From an uncultured Catenibacillus sp. (GTDB lineage Bacteria; Bacillota; Clostridia; Lachnospirales; Lachnospiraceae): DNA of 11,571 nt. The notes under the pieces were generated by a model. The model had not been told where the DNA came from, made no database searches, and saw nothing but the letters and a program-made list of their open reading frames with translations. This document shows positions 1 through 6,046 of the stretch, one piece after another (the stretch's first letter is position 1; every line of letters begins with the position of its first letter). Both the position numbers and the translations under genes were made by a program. The DNA lies in NCBI GenBank assembly GCA_934339005.1, contig CAKRHR010000068.1:1-11571 (forward strand), given 5' to 3'.

Positions 1-6
1 AAGAGT

Positions 7-53
7 AAAAGAGAGAGTTCATATGGACTGTGTCCATTAAAACTGTCTCTTTT
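7..53. terminator. Long imperfect hairpin with T-run, terminator-like
   Basis: Bases 7-19 pair with 41-53 (AAAAGAGAGAGTT against AACTGTCTCTTTT, one mismatch). An inner stem TGGAC/GTCCA (24-28 with 32-36) closes on a three-base loop. A run of Ts at 50-55 follows on the plus strand, as in an intrinsic terminator. It could instead be the inverted end of an insertion element, since the DNA to its right is mobile-element debris. The pairing is seen directly; the function is inferred. Confidence 0.45.
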
Positions 54-69
54 TTCGTTATTTATGTGA

Positions 70-285
70 TTCATCACTTTTACTTCCGTCACAGAATTCC
101 TCCATCTCTTTTCGGGCGGAGAATTCAGAACTTCCATCCGTGAGGATCACTGGAAAAAGCTTTTTGAATGCCTCCTGTCCCAAAACTGTTTCCAGCCATA
201 CAAAGACCTCCAGAACGCATTAATGATCCTGATATTCCAAAAGGAACATGAGCATAAGATTGCAGTTGCGGAATGTAAAGGTTAA
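70..285 (+). pseudogene. Unrecognised coding fragment without a start
   Basis: Frame 1 is open from just after a TGA at 67-69 to a TAA at 283-285. From about 112 it reads like real protein, with charged and amphipathic stretches such as EDHWKKLFECLLSQNCFQPY and DLQNALMILIFQKEHEHK. There is no usable start codon or ribosome binding site at its beginning; the only internal ATG is at 226. Its end overlaps, in another frame, the beginning of the recombinase remnant. I do not recognise the family. It is best read as a fragment of a gene truncated when the mobile element decayed, but it could be a chance open frame. Confidence 0.25.
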
Positions 286-850
286 GATAGATCTGAGCTT
301 GAATGTATCAAGCGGCTACCGGTATTTCCGTTGCAGCGGTTACAAGCGCAATAGCCGGAAAAAGGCTTGCAGCATCCACTATATCCGGGAATCGGTACTG
401 GAGCAGCTTGTGCTAAAGCAGCTCAGACAGTTCCTTGTCTATTTGTAGCAGTTTGAATGCACCTTTGTGAAACTGCAAATCGACAGCAGCATTGCGGACA
501 GGGAGTACGAATAGTTCTACCGGCTTTCAAATGGCTATGAAGCCGAGCTTGCGGATGCAAAAGTGGAGATCGACACGCTGACCGGGGAGGTAAAGAATGC
601 CGATACGGCAGTGACTAATGTGGAGAAGCTGATTGCCGTAACAAGGTGGTATACCCGCATTGACAAGCTTACACCGAAAATCCTGAACGCCCTTGTGGAC
701 AAAATCGTTATCCACGAAGCGGCAAAGAAAGACGGTAAGCGTACCCAGTCCATCGACATCTATTATTCCTATGTGGGCATTGTCAATATCCCCACAGCGG
801 AGGAGATGGCGGCACACGCCGCAAAACAGACAATATCGAAAACCGCCTGA
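233..850 (+). pseudogene. Large serine recombinase remnant (zinc ribbon and DUF4368 C-terminus)
   Basis: All pieces lie in one reading frame. The stretch YRYFRCSGYKRNSRKKAC followed by HYIRESVLEQLVLKQLR (about 317-430) matches the end of the recombinase zinc-ribbon domain of large serine integrases from clostridial conjugative and mobilisable transposons. The stretch from about 640 to 820 (LTPKILNALVDKIVIHEA, then DIYYSYVG) is the DUF4368 tail of the same enzymes. The frame is interrupted by TAG at 446-448 and again at 512-514. The N-terminal catalytic serine domain and the first cysteine pair of the ribbon are absent, and the coiled-coil region between ribbon and tail looks shortened. It cannot make a working integrase and marks the end of a decayed element. 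The family call is firm; element type (Tn4451/Tn1549-like) is inference. Confidence 0.85.
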
Positions 851-864
851 AATACAGGCAAAAA

Positions 865-887
865 CGGCAGGAATTTCACTCCTGCCG
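865..887 (+). terminator. GC-rich hairpin after the recombinase remnant
   Basis: CGGCAGGA (865-872) and TCCTGCCG (880-887) pair perfectly around a 7-base loop, 14 bases after the recombinase stop. The following T-tract is short (CTTTA), so termination may be weak. It most likely belonged to the integrase transcript of the decayed element. Confidence 0.55.
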
Positions 888-944
888 CTTTACATACGAA
901 GTTTGTCCCTATCGGGGTTAATATATGGGCTATAGGAGTATGCA

Positions 945-1001
945 ATGGCTGAGTGTGACATCTGCCACTTGTGTGGCATGGAGCATTTAACATGGTTATA
1001 A
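945..1001 (+). other. Possible 18-residue Cys-rich leader or micro-ORF
   Basis: ATG at 945 lies six bases after AGGAG (934-938) and encodes MAECDICHLCGMEHLTWL before TAA. Cysteines at 4, 7 and 10 with histidines at 8 and 14 would suit metal binding. It lies upstream of the flavodoxin gene's putative promoter. An overlapping ATG at 940 opens a different 16-residue frame. At this length chance is a strong alternative. The rest of 890-1084 shows only small inverted repeats (TGCCAC/GTGGCA at 963-978) and no recognisable gene. Confidence 0.15.
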
Positions 1002-1084
1002 AGCTGTAGGTGTCGGTACATGCAGCACTTTTTGGTTTACAGCCGATGGTAAGAAGCATGCATACAGTACAAATAGCATGCTAC

Positions 1085-1113
1085 TTGACAACAATTTGTA
1101 TGTAGTGCATACT
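1085..1113 (+). promoter_or_regulatory. Sigma-A-type promoter for the flavodoxin/ferredoxin gene
   Basis: A perfect TTGACA (1085-1090) is followed after 17 bases by CATACT (1108-1113, four of six matches to TATAAT). The -10 lies inside a small inverted repeat GTATG-TAGTG-CATAC (1098-1112). A 10-bp palindrome TAGCATGCTA (1074-1083) ends one base before the -35, and AGCATGC recurs at 1055 and 1075. Transcription from here would give a leader of roughly 115 bases. The boxes are seen; operator function is inferred. Confidence 0.5.
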
Positions 1114-1177
1114 AAAAAGGTACAAGAACAGAATAAATAATAAAAAATTGCAGTAGAGAGATAAATAATATACAAAG

Positions 1178-1205
1178 ATAGCATTCGGAAAACTTCGAAT
1201 GCTAT
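1178..1205 (+). promoter_or_regulatory. Perfect 10-bp leader hairpin upstream of flavodoxin gene
   Basis: ATAGCATTCG (1178-1187) and CGAATGCTAT (1196-1205) are exact inverted repeats around an 8-base loop. The structure ends 18 bases before the GGGGG ribosome-binding element's last four bases and 33 bases before the ATG. It is followed by TGTTAT rather than a clean T-run, so it may be a weak terminator or attenuator, an mRNA-stabilising stem, or a dyad operator. Confidence 0.45.
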
Positions 1206-1238
1206 TGTTATAAAAATGAGTGAGTGGGGGATAAACAA

Positions 1239-2198
1239 ATGAAAATAATGATTATTTATTATTCACAGACAGGTAATACGCAAAAAATTGCCCGGCAGAT
1301 AAGAGATGGTATGCGCGAAGCCGGACAGGATGTTACATTGAAATTTTTGAAAAATGTAGACTACGGTGAGTTGGCAGATTATGATATGATAGGTTTTGGT
1401 TCGCCGGTATGGTATGAAATGCCGCCAAATTTCCGACGTTTTGTAGAAGAAATGCCAAATCTTGAAGGTAAGCTGGCATTTTCATTTATTACACATGGAA
1501 CGATGCCGGATTTATATTTTCCATTAGCAATCCCACGTTTGATGCGAAAGGGTCTGCGTGTGGTTGATTGGAAAAACTGGTACGGAAATTGTGCGATACA
1601 GATTTTCCCGGAGCCATATTATACAGCCGGGCATCCAGATGCCATTGATTGTAAAGAAGCAAAAGAATGGGCTAAAGAAGTCATAGTAAAAGCACAGCGT
1701 ATTTTAAATGGTGAAACAGAGTTGCTTCCAGAAGCGCCAATGCCGAATATGTCACCAATGCATGCCAATGCAGCCATTGACCATTTGGGCGGTTTTCATA
1801 ATATCCATGGCAAGCTTGTGCGCGATGCAGAAAAATGTCTGTATCCGAAATGTCACATCTGTATGGATAACTGTACTATGGGATATATTGATTTGTCAGC
1901 CAGTCCGCAAAAATATGGCAGTTGTGGAGATGGATGTGATGATTGCCATGGTTGTACTTACTGTGAGATGTTATGTCCTGTGGGCGCAATTCATCCGGTA
2001 ATTCCTTACGAAGAAGCTGCACCGGTTGGACAGGAACATGGCTCTGCGCTGTTTGAGATGGTTTTAAATAAGGCTGAATCGGAAGGAAAATTCAGAAGAC
2101 TGATTTCTTTTGATGAAGTGGGAAGCAAAACGCCTTTTTATTCAGTACATAATAAACATCCTAGGATGAAAGTGCTTTCATTTAAAGAGGATGAGTAA
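1239..2198 (+). CDS. Flavodoxin-fold protein with two ferredoxin-type 4Fe-4S sites (EFR1-like)
   Basis: This is a 319-residue cytoplasmic electron-transfer protein. Residues 1-160 form a flavodoxin-like domain: MKIMIIYYSQTGNT is the N-terminal strand and FMN phosphate loop, and GFGSPVWYEMPP (52-63) is the second flavin-contact loop. The C-terminal part has two cysteine clusters: C200, C205, C208, C212, and a canonical CxxCxxCxxxCP at C236, C239, C242, C246, with extra C229 and C233. The order flavodoxin then ferredoxin matches the EFR1 family of clostridia, thought to pass electrons between ferredoxin/flavin partners and a reductase. The ATG at 1239 is preferred over GTG at 1224 because it begins the canonical flavodoxin strand and sits eight bases after GGGGG (1226-1230). 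Its redox partner is unknown; the OYE-type enzyme further on is one candidate. The first cluster has CX4CX2CX3C spacing and lacks the usual proline. Confidence 0.88.
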   Translation: MKIMIIYYSQTGNTQKIARQIRDGMREAGQDVTLKFLKNVDYGELADYDMIGFGSPVWYEMPPNFRRFVEEMPNLEGKLAFSFITHGTMPDLYFPLAIPRLMRKGLRVVDWKNWYGNCAIQIFPEPYYTAGHPDAIDCKEAKEWAKEVIVKAQRILNGETELLPEAPMPNMSPMHANAAIDHLGGFHNIHGKLVRDAEKCLYPKCHICMDNCTMGYIDLSASPQKYGSCGDGCDDCHGCTYCEMLCPVGAIHPVIPYEEAAPVGQEHGSALFEMVLNKAESEGKFRRLISFDEVGSKTPFYSVHNKHPRMKVLSFKEDE

Positions 2199-2234
2199 GA
2201 ATATCATAAGAAAATATGGCATGTCATCTGGAAT

Positions 2235-2330
2235 ATGGAATTGAAAGATGAGTCGGAAATTATAGCGGGTGATTTTTTCTTTAAGGAATTTGGTGGAAAT
2301 TTAGTTTATTTTCTGACAACAATATGCTAA
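2235..2330 (+). other. Possible 31-residue ORF between genes
   Basis: An ATG-TAA frame encodes a 31-residue peptide beginning MELKDESEIIAGDFFF. No good ribosome binding site precedes it and no family is recognised. It overlaps the likely flotillin promoter, so it is probably chance. Confidence 0.1.
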
Positions 2331-2333
2331 AAT
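2328..2333 (+). promoter_or_regulatory. Extended -10 element for the flotillin gene
   Basis: TGC followed by TAAAAT (2328-2333) matches the extended -10 consensus TGNTATAAT with one mismatch in the hexamer. The T-rich DNA at about 2304-2310 offers only a poor -35, which extended -10 promoters can tolerate. A CTGACA at 2313 with a 17-base spacer to TATCAA is a weaker alternative. Transcription would start about 30 bases before the flotillin ATG. Confidence 0.4.
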
Positions 2334-2366
2334 TGTATCAAATAACTTAAATGGGGGTAAAAGGGA

Positions 2367-3980
2367 ATGTTGGGAGATTTTGTAAGCAGTTTAGGTGTGA
2401 TTATTCCAATCGTCATCATTCTTGCATTGGTGATTGCGATTATCGGAGCAGGTTATGTGAAGGCTTCACCGGATAAGGCGTATATTATTTCCGGTCTTAG
2501 AAAAGAGCCAAAGGTGCTGATTGGTAAAGCAGGTATCAAGATTCCATATCTTGAAAAAAAGGATGAACTGAATCTTCAGTTGATTCCGATTGATGTCAAG
2601 ACATCGAGTGCAGTGCCGACAGCCGACTACATTAATATCAATGTGGATGCGGCGGTCAATGTCAAGGTCAGCAGTGACACGACACGGTTAAAGCTTGCCG
2701 CAGAAAACTTTCTGAATCGTTCGACAGAGTATATCGGACAGGTTGCCAGAGAAGTGCTTGAAGGTAACATGCGTGAAATCGTTGGCAAGATGAATCTTGA
2801 GGAAATGGTTTCAGACCGTCAGAAGTTTGCAGAACTTGTCAAGGAAAATGCAGAACCTGACCTGGCTGCCATGGGTCTGGATATTGTTTCATTTAATGTA
2901 CAGAATTTTGTTGATGAGAATGGTGTTATTGAGAACCTTGGTGTAGACAATATTGTTAAGATTCAGAAAAATGCTGCGATTTCCAGAGCAGAGAGCGAAA
3001 AGGAAATAGCCAAAGCCAAAGCGATTGCGAAAAAGGAAGCCAATGATGCAGAAGTTAAATCTGAATTAGAGATTGCCAATGCACAGGCGGAAGCACAAAA
3101 GAGCAAAGCTATCGTTATGGCTAATGCCAAACGTGAATCCCAGGAAGCACAGATTGAAGCAGACACCTTAATTGCTCAAAAGGAAAATGAATTGGAAATC
3201 AAAAAAGCAGAACTTCAAAAAGACGCCGATACGAAGAAGGCGAGTGCGGATTCTGCTTATAACATCCAGAAAGAAACTGAACGTAAGACGATTGAAATTA
3301 CCACTGCGGATGCCAATCTTGCCCGTCAGGAAAAGGCCATCGTTCTGCAGGAAAAAGAAGTTGAATTAAAGGAAAAGACACTGGAAGCGACTGTAAAGAA
3401 ACAGGCTGAAGCAGACAAATACGCAAGACAGCAGGAAGCCGATGCGAAGTTATATGAAACACAGCGCGAATCAGAGGCGAAGTTGTTTGAACGCCAGAAA
3501 AATGCCGAAGCTGATAAATTCCAGAGAGAAAAAGAAGCGGAAGCCATGAAGGCAATGGCAGATGCCAACCGTTATGCGGCAGAGCAGGAAGCGGAAGGTA
3601 TCCGAAGTAAAGGTCTTGCGGAAGCGGAAGCCATCAAAGCCAAAGCCATCGCAGAGGCAGAAGGTATTCAGAAGAAAGCCGAAGCCATGAAACAGATGGG
3701 TGAAGCGGCTGTGCTTGAGATGTACTTTAATGCAATGCCTGAAATTGCAAAGAATATTGCAGAACCACTGGCAAAAGTTGATCGAATCACTATGTACGGT
3801 GACGGTAATTCCACAAAACTGATGAAAGATATTATGAATACTTTAAATCAGGTGACAGATGGCATGAAAGAATCCACAGGCATTGATTTAAGTGCGATAC
3901 TTGCAGGATTTGCAGGGGCAAAACTGGCAGATACGAAATCTGTAGAAGTAAAAACATCAGATGTGGATAGCGCACAGTAA
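2367..3980 (+). CDS. floT: Flotillin family protein (SPFH/band-7, FloT/YuaG-like)
   Basis: This 537-residue membrane scaffold protein marks functional membrane microdomains. Residues 8-30 are a hydrophobic membrane anchor (GVIIPIVIILALVIAIIGAG) near the N-terminus. The SPFH/band-7 domain runs from about 30 to 200 and includes QVAREVLEGNMREIVGKMNL (125-144) and the DIVSFNVQNFVD segment. A long Ala/Glu/Lys-rich coiled coil follows from about 200 to 445. The tail (447-515: AAVLEMYFNAMPEIAKNIAEP, then KESTGIDLSAIL) matches the oligomerisation end of Bacillus FloT. Domain order and length fit FloT rather than the shorter FloA. The ATG sits nine bases after GGGGG (2353-2357). No NfeD-type partner gene lies next to it, unlike the Bacillus yuaF-yuaG operon. 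A strong hairpin follows at 4027-4072. The symbol is by family resemblance. Confidence 0.93.
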   Translation: MLGDFVSSLGVIIPIVIILALVIAIIGAGYVKASPDKAYIISGLRKEPKVLIGKAGIKIPYLEKKDELNLQLIPIDVKTSSAVPTADYININVDAAVNVKVSSDTTRLKLAAENFLNRSTEYIGQVAREVLEGNMREIVGKMNLEEMVSDRQKFAELVKENAEPDLAAMGLDIVSFNVQNFVDENGVIENLGVDNIVKIQKNAAISRAESEKEIAKAKAIAKKEANDAEVKSELEIANAQAEAQKSKAIVMANAKRESQEAQIEADTLIAQKENELEIKKAELQKDADTKKASADSAYNIQKETERKTIEITTADANLARQEKAIVLQEKEVELKEKTLEATVKKQAEADKYARQQEADAKLYETQRESEAKLFERQKNAEADKFQREKEAEAMKAMADANRYAAEQEAEGIRSKGLAEAEAIKAKAIAEAEGIQKKAEAMKQMGEAAVLEMYFNAMPEIAKNIAEPLAKVDRITMYGDGNSTKLMKDIMNTLNQVTDGMKESTGIDLSAILAGFAGAKLADTKSVEVKTSDVDSAQ

Positions 3981-4026
3981 AAGTATTAAAAAAGTATAAA
4001 CAGGTAAAAATACATAAAAAAGACAC

Positions 4027-4072
4027 AAAATATGGCTAAGATATACAGTATGAAATATCTTAGCCATATTTT
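4027..4072 (+). terminator. Perfect 18-bp hairpin, intrinsic terminator or attenuator
   Basis: Bases 4027-4044 and 4055-4072 are exact inverted repeats (core TATGGCTAAGATAT) around a 10-base loop, ending in TATTTTAT. It most simply terminates flotillin transcription. Its right edge is only 26 bases from the next start codon, and I see no good promoter in that gap, so the downstream peptidase may depend on read-through. Confidence 0.8.
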
Positions 4073-4098
4073 ATAAATCAGAAAAGCAGGGTGATTTT

Positions 4099-4788
4099 AT
4101 GTTTTATGATGTAACGTATATACTGGTAATTATTGGTGCGATTATCAGTTTGATTGCATCCGTGAATGTCAACAATACTTATAAAAAATTCAGCCGTGTA
4201 GGCAACAGTCAGGGATTGACTGCCGAGCAGGCGGCACAGTCTATTTTACAATCTGCGGGTATTTATGATGTGCGTATCGAGCGTATCCGGGGTAATCTGA
4301 CTGATCATTATTCTCCAAATGAGAAAGTGCTCAGGTTATCTGATTCAGTGTATGGTTCAACATCTGTTGCAGCCATTGGCGTTGCTGCACATGAATGTGG
4401 CCATGCGATTCAGCATCAGGTGGGATATGCACCATTAAAACTGCGTTCAGCCTCCGTTCCAATTGCAAACATTGGTTCCAAATTATCATGGCCACTTATC
4501 ATTATTGGTTTGATTCTTGATTCTACAGGACTTGCAGAAGTCGGTATTGTAATGTTTATCTGTGTTGTATTGTTCCAGTTAATTACACTGCCAGTGGAAT
4601 TTAATGCTTCACACCGTGCGCTTGAAGTGCTGGAAAACAGAAACATGCTGTATGCCAACGAACTTGACGGTGCCAGAAAAGTCCTGACAGCCGCAGCCCT
4701 CACATATGTGGCAGCATTATTTTCTTCGATATTGCAGTTGTTAAGACTTGTATTACTTGTACAGGGAAATAACCGCAGAAGAAACTAA
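4099..4788 (+). CDS. Membrane zinc metallopeptidase, YugP family
   Basis: This 229-residue integral membrane protein has the zinc-protease motif HECGH (H98, E99, H102) just after the segment SVAAIGVAAHE, and the family signature LPVEFNASHRAL, in which E167 is the likely third zinc ligand. Hydrophobic segments lie at about 5-23, 131-153, 150-166 and 198-221, placing the active site at the membrane. Length and motif order match full-length YugP-type neutral zinc metallopeptidases (Zn_peptidase_2, PF04298), whose substrates are poorly known. The ATG follows AGGGTGA (4088-4094). It lies between a flotillin and a rhomboid protease, which suggests a role in membrane protein turnover, but that is inference from position. 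Confidence 0.92.
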   Translation: MFYDVTYILVIIGAIISLIASVNVNNTYKKFSRVGNSQGLTAEQAAQSILQSAGIYDVRIERIRGNLTDHYSPNEKVLRLSDSVYGSTSVAAIGVAAHECGHAIQHQVGYAPLKLRSASVPIANIGSKLSWPLIIIGLILDSTGLAEVGIVMFICVVLFQLITLPVEFNASHRALEVLENRNMLYANELDGARKVLTAAALTYVAALFSSILQLLRLVLLVQGNNRRRN

Positions 4789-4800
4789 AAAAAGAAATAG

Positions 4801-4829
4801 TTGTGAACGACAGAGGCACGTTGTATAAT
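4801..4829 (+). promoter_or_regulatory. Sigma-A promoter for the rhomboid gene
   Basis: TTGTGA (4801-4806, four of six) is separated by exactly 17 bases from a perfect TATAAT (4824-4829). The expected start near 4836 leaves a leader of about 55 bases before the TTG start codon. The rhomboid gene can therefore be transcribed independently of the upstream peptidase. Confidence 0.68.
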
Positions 4830-4890
4830 GGTAATCGAAAGTTGCTTTGTGTAAAGCAGAGTCAAATGAAGAATAAAGGAGATATTTTCA

Positions 4891-5463
4891 TTGAAAAAGA
4901 TAAAGATTACCTTCAATGCACCGGTAACACTTGGCTTTGTATTTATATGTTTTATAGTAACATTGCTTGGTGTCTTAAGCGGTGGCAAAATTACAAGACT
5001 TGTATTTACAACCTACCACTCATCACTGACAAATCCGATGACTTATGTGCGCTTTTTTACACACATCTTCGGACATAGCGGATGGGAGCATTTTATAAGC
5101 AATGCAGCTTACTTATTGCTGCTTGGACCGATGCTTGAAGAAAAATATGGCTACCGTGCCATGCTTGAGATTATCGGAATTACTGCAGTTGTGACAGGTA
5201 TCATTAACTACATATTTTTTGTACACGTTGCCCTTTGCGGTGCCAGTGGTGTCATTTTTGCATTGATTGTATTGGCATCATTTACAGGCTTCAGGCAGGG
5301 CGAGATACCGCTTACCTTCATACTCGTGATTATCGTTTTTATCGGTCAGCAAATCTACAGTGGCATCACCGTCAACGACAACATCTCCAATACCGCCCAC
5401 ATCATCGGCGGTCTCGTTGGAGCGGTATTTGGATATAACATTAATAAAAAACACTGGCGGTAA
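4891..5463 (+). CDS. Rhomboid family intramembrane serine protease
   Basis: This 190-residue polytopic protein cleaves substrates within the membrane. The catalytic dyad is visible: S119 in CGASG (116-120) and H170 in NTAHIIGGLVGAVFG, where the GxxxG helix packs against the serine helix. GHSGWEHFISNAAYLLLLGP (61-80) contains the conserved His/Asn region of the second helix, with N71 the probable oxyanion residue. Hydrophobic helices lie at about 13-30, 68-82, 92-112, 118-133, 141-158 and 168-182, the six-helix core form. Translation begins with TTG at 4891, eight bases after AAAGGAG; no better ATG is in frame. A promoter lies at 4801-4829. The next gene begins 50 bases downstream, so co-transcription is possible. 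Confidence 0.93.
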   Translation: MKKIKITFNAPVTLGFVFICFIVTLLGVLSGGKITRLVFTTYHSSLTNPMTYVRFFTHIFGHSGWEHFISNAAYLLLLGPMLEEKYGYRAMLEIIGITAVVTGIINYIFFVHVALCGASGVIFALIVLASFTGFRQGEIPLTFILVIIVFIGQQIYSGITVNDNISNTAHIIGGLVGAVFGYNINKKHWR

Positions 5464-5512
5464 ATAAGAATTTCAGAAAAAACATATTAAAACAGATTAG
5501 AGGTGGAGTTAA

Positions 5513-5965
5513 TTGAAAAATAAAATTTTGTACTATATCATTACACCGATTTCTGTATTAGTATCGACATTATTTGCAATGGCATTGCAACCGATAATTG
5601 ATAACGGTATTGCGATGGATTGGAAAGCTTTTTTTAAGGCAGTATGTGTTGCAGTTGTGCTGTGCTGTTTAGATATTGTTTTATGTTATTTTTCAGATTA
5701 CTTGATTGATGTATGTAAAGCGGAATTTATTGTTAAACTGCGGATATTTGATGAATGTCTAGCATCATTGGATAATATCACTGCAAAAGCCATTGAAAAA
5801 GACTTGTTAAAACAAAATGATATGGGTATTTTGATGATTACACATAGAATCTTTGAAGAAAATATGCAAATGTATGATTGCGTTATTGTTATGGAAAATG
5901 GTAAGATAATTGAAATGGGGAAATGGAAAGATTTAAAGTCTAAATCAAAATTTGTACAGGCATAA
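5513..5965 (+). pseudogene. ABC exporter collapsed by in-frame deletion (TM start fused to ATPase tail)
   Basis: A 150-residue frame begins with TTG at 5513, after AGGTGGAG (5501-5508). Residues 1-77 look like the first two transmembrane helices (about 5-27 and 41-64) of a half-size ABC exporter, ending KAEFIVKLR. From residue 78 it is the end of a nucleotide-binding domain: IFDE (remnant Walker B, 78-81), the D-loop LASLD (83-87), MITHR with the switch histidine H111, then VIVMENGKIIEMG. The rest of the membrane domain, Walker A, Q-loop and signature motif are missing, so it cannot bind ATP alone. The junction lies near 5741-5752 and the frame stays open across it. It is most likely a decayed gene; an expressed short membrane protein is possible. 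No partner ABC gene is adjacent. Confidence 0.8.
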
Positions 5966-5993
5966 TGGTTAAAGAATATCTTTTGAAGGAAAG

Positions 5994-6041
5994 CAACCTC
6001 TGGAAAATATATCACATCATAGATATATTTCCCAGAGGTTG
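5994..6041. terminator. Bidirectional terminator between convergent genes
   Basis: Bases 5994-6013 pair with 6022-6041 (20 bp with one mismatch, CAACCTCTGG at the base) around an 8-base loop. The plus side is followed by TTATTTTA. It lies between the collapsed ABC gene and the stop of the minus-strand oxidoreductase, so it can end transcription from both directions. Confidence 0.8.
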
Positions 6042-6046
6042 TTATT

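Noticed and set aside
527..817. Minus-strand open frame over the recombinase tail
   Set aside because: The plus-strand frame has recognisable DUF4368 sequence; the reverse frame resembles nothing known.
2963..3568. Antisense open frames within the flotillin coiled coil
   Set aside because: The repetitive Ala/Glu/Lys codons of the coiled coil produce long Ser/Ala/Leu-rich frames on the other strand. These are compositional artefacts.
2967..3720. Tandem DNA repeat or CRISPR-like array
   Set aside because: The recurring GAAGC/GCCGAA/AAAGCC words come from coding of an Ala-Glu-Lys coiled coil. Unit length is irregular and there are no spacers.
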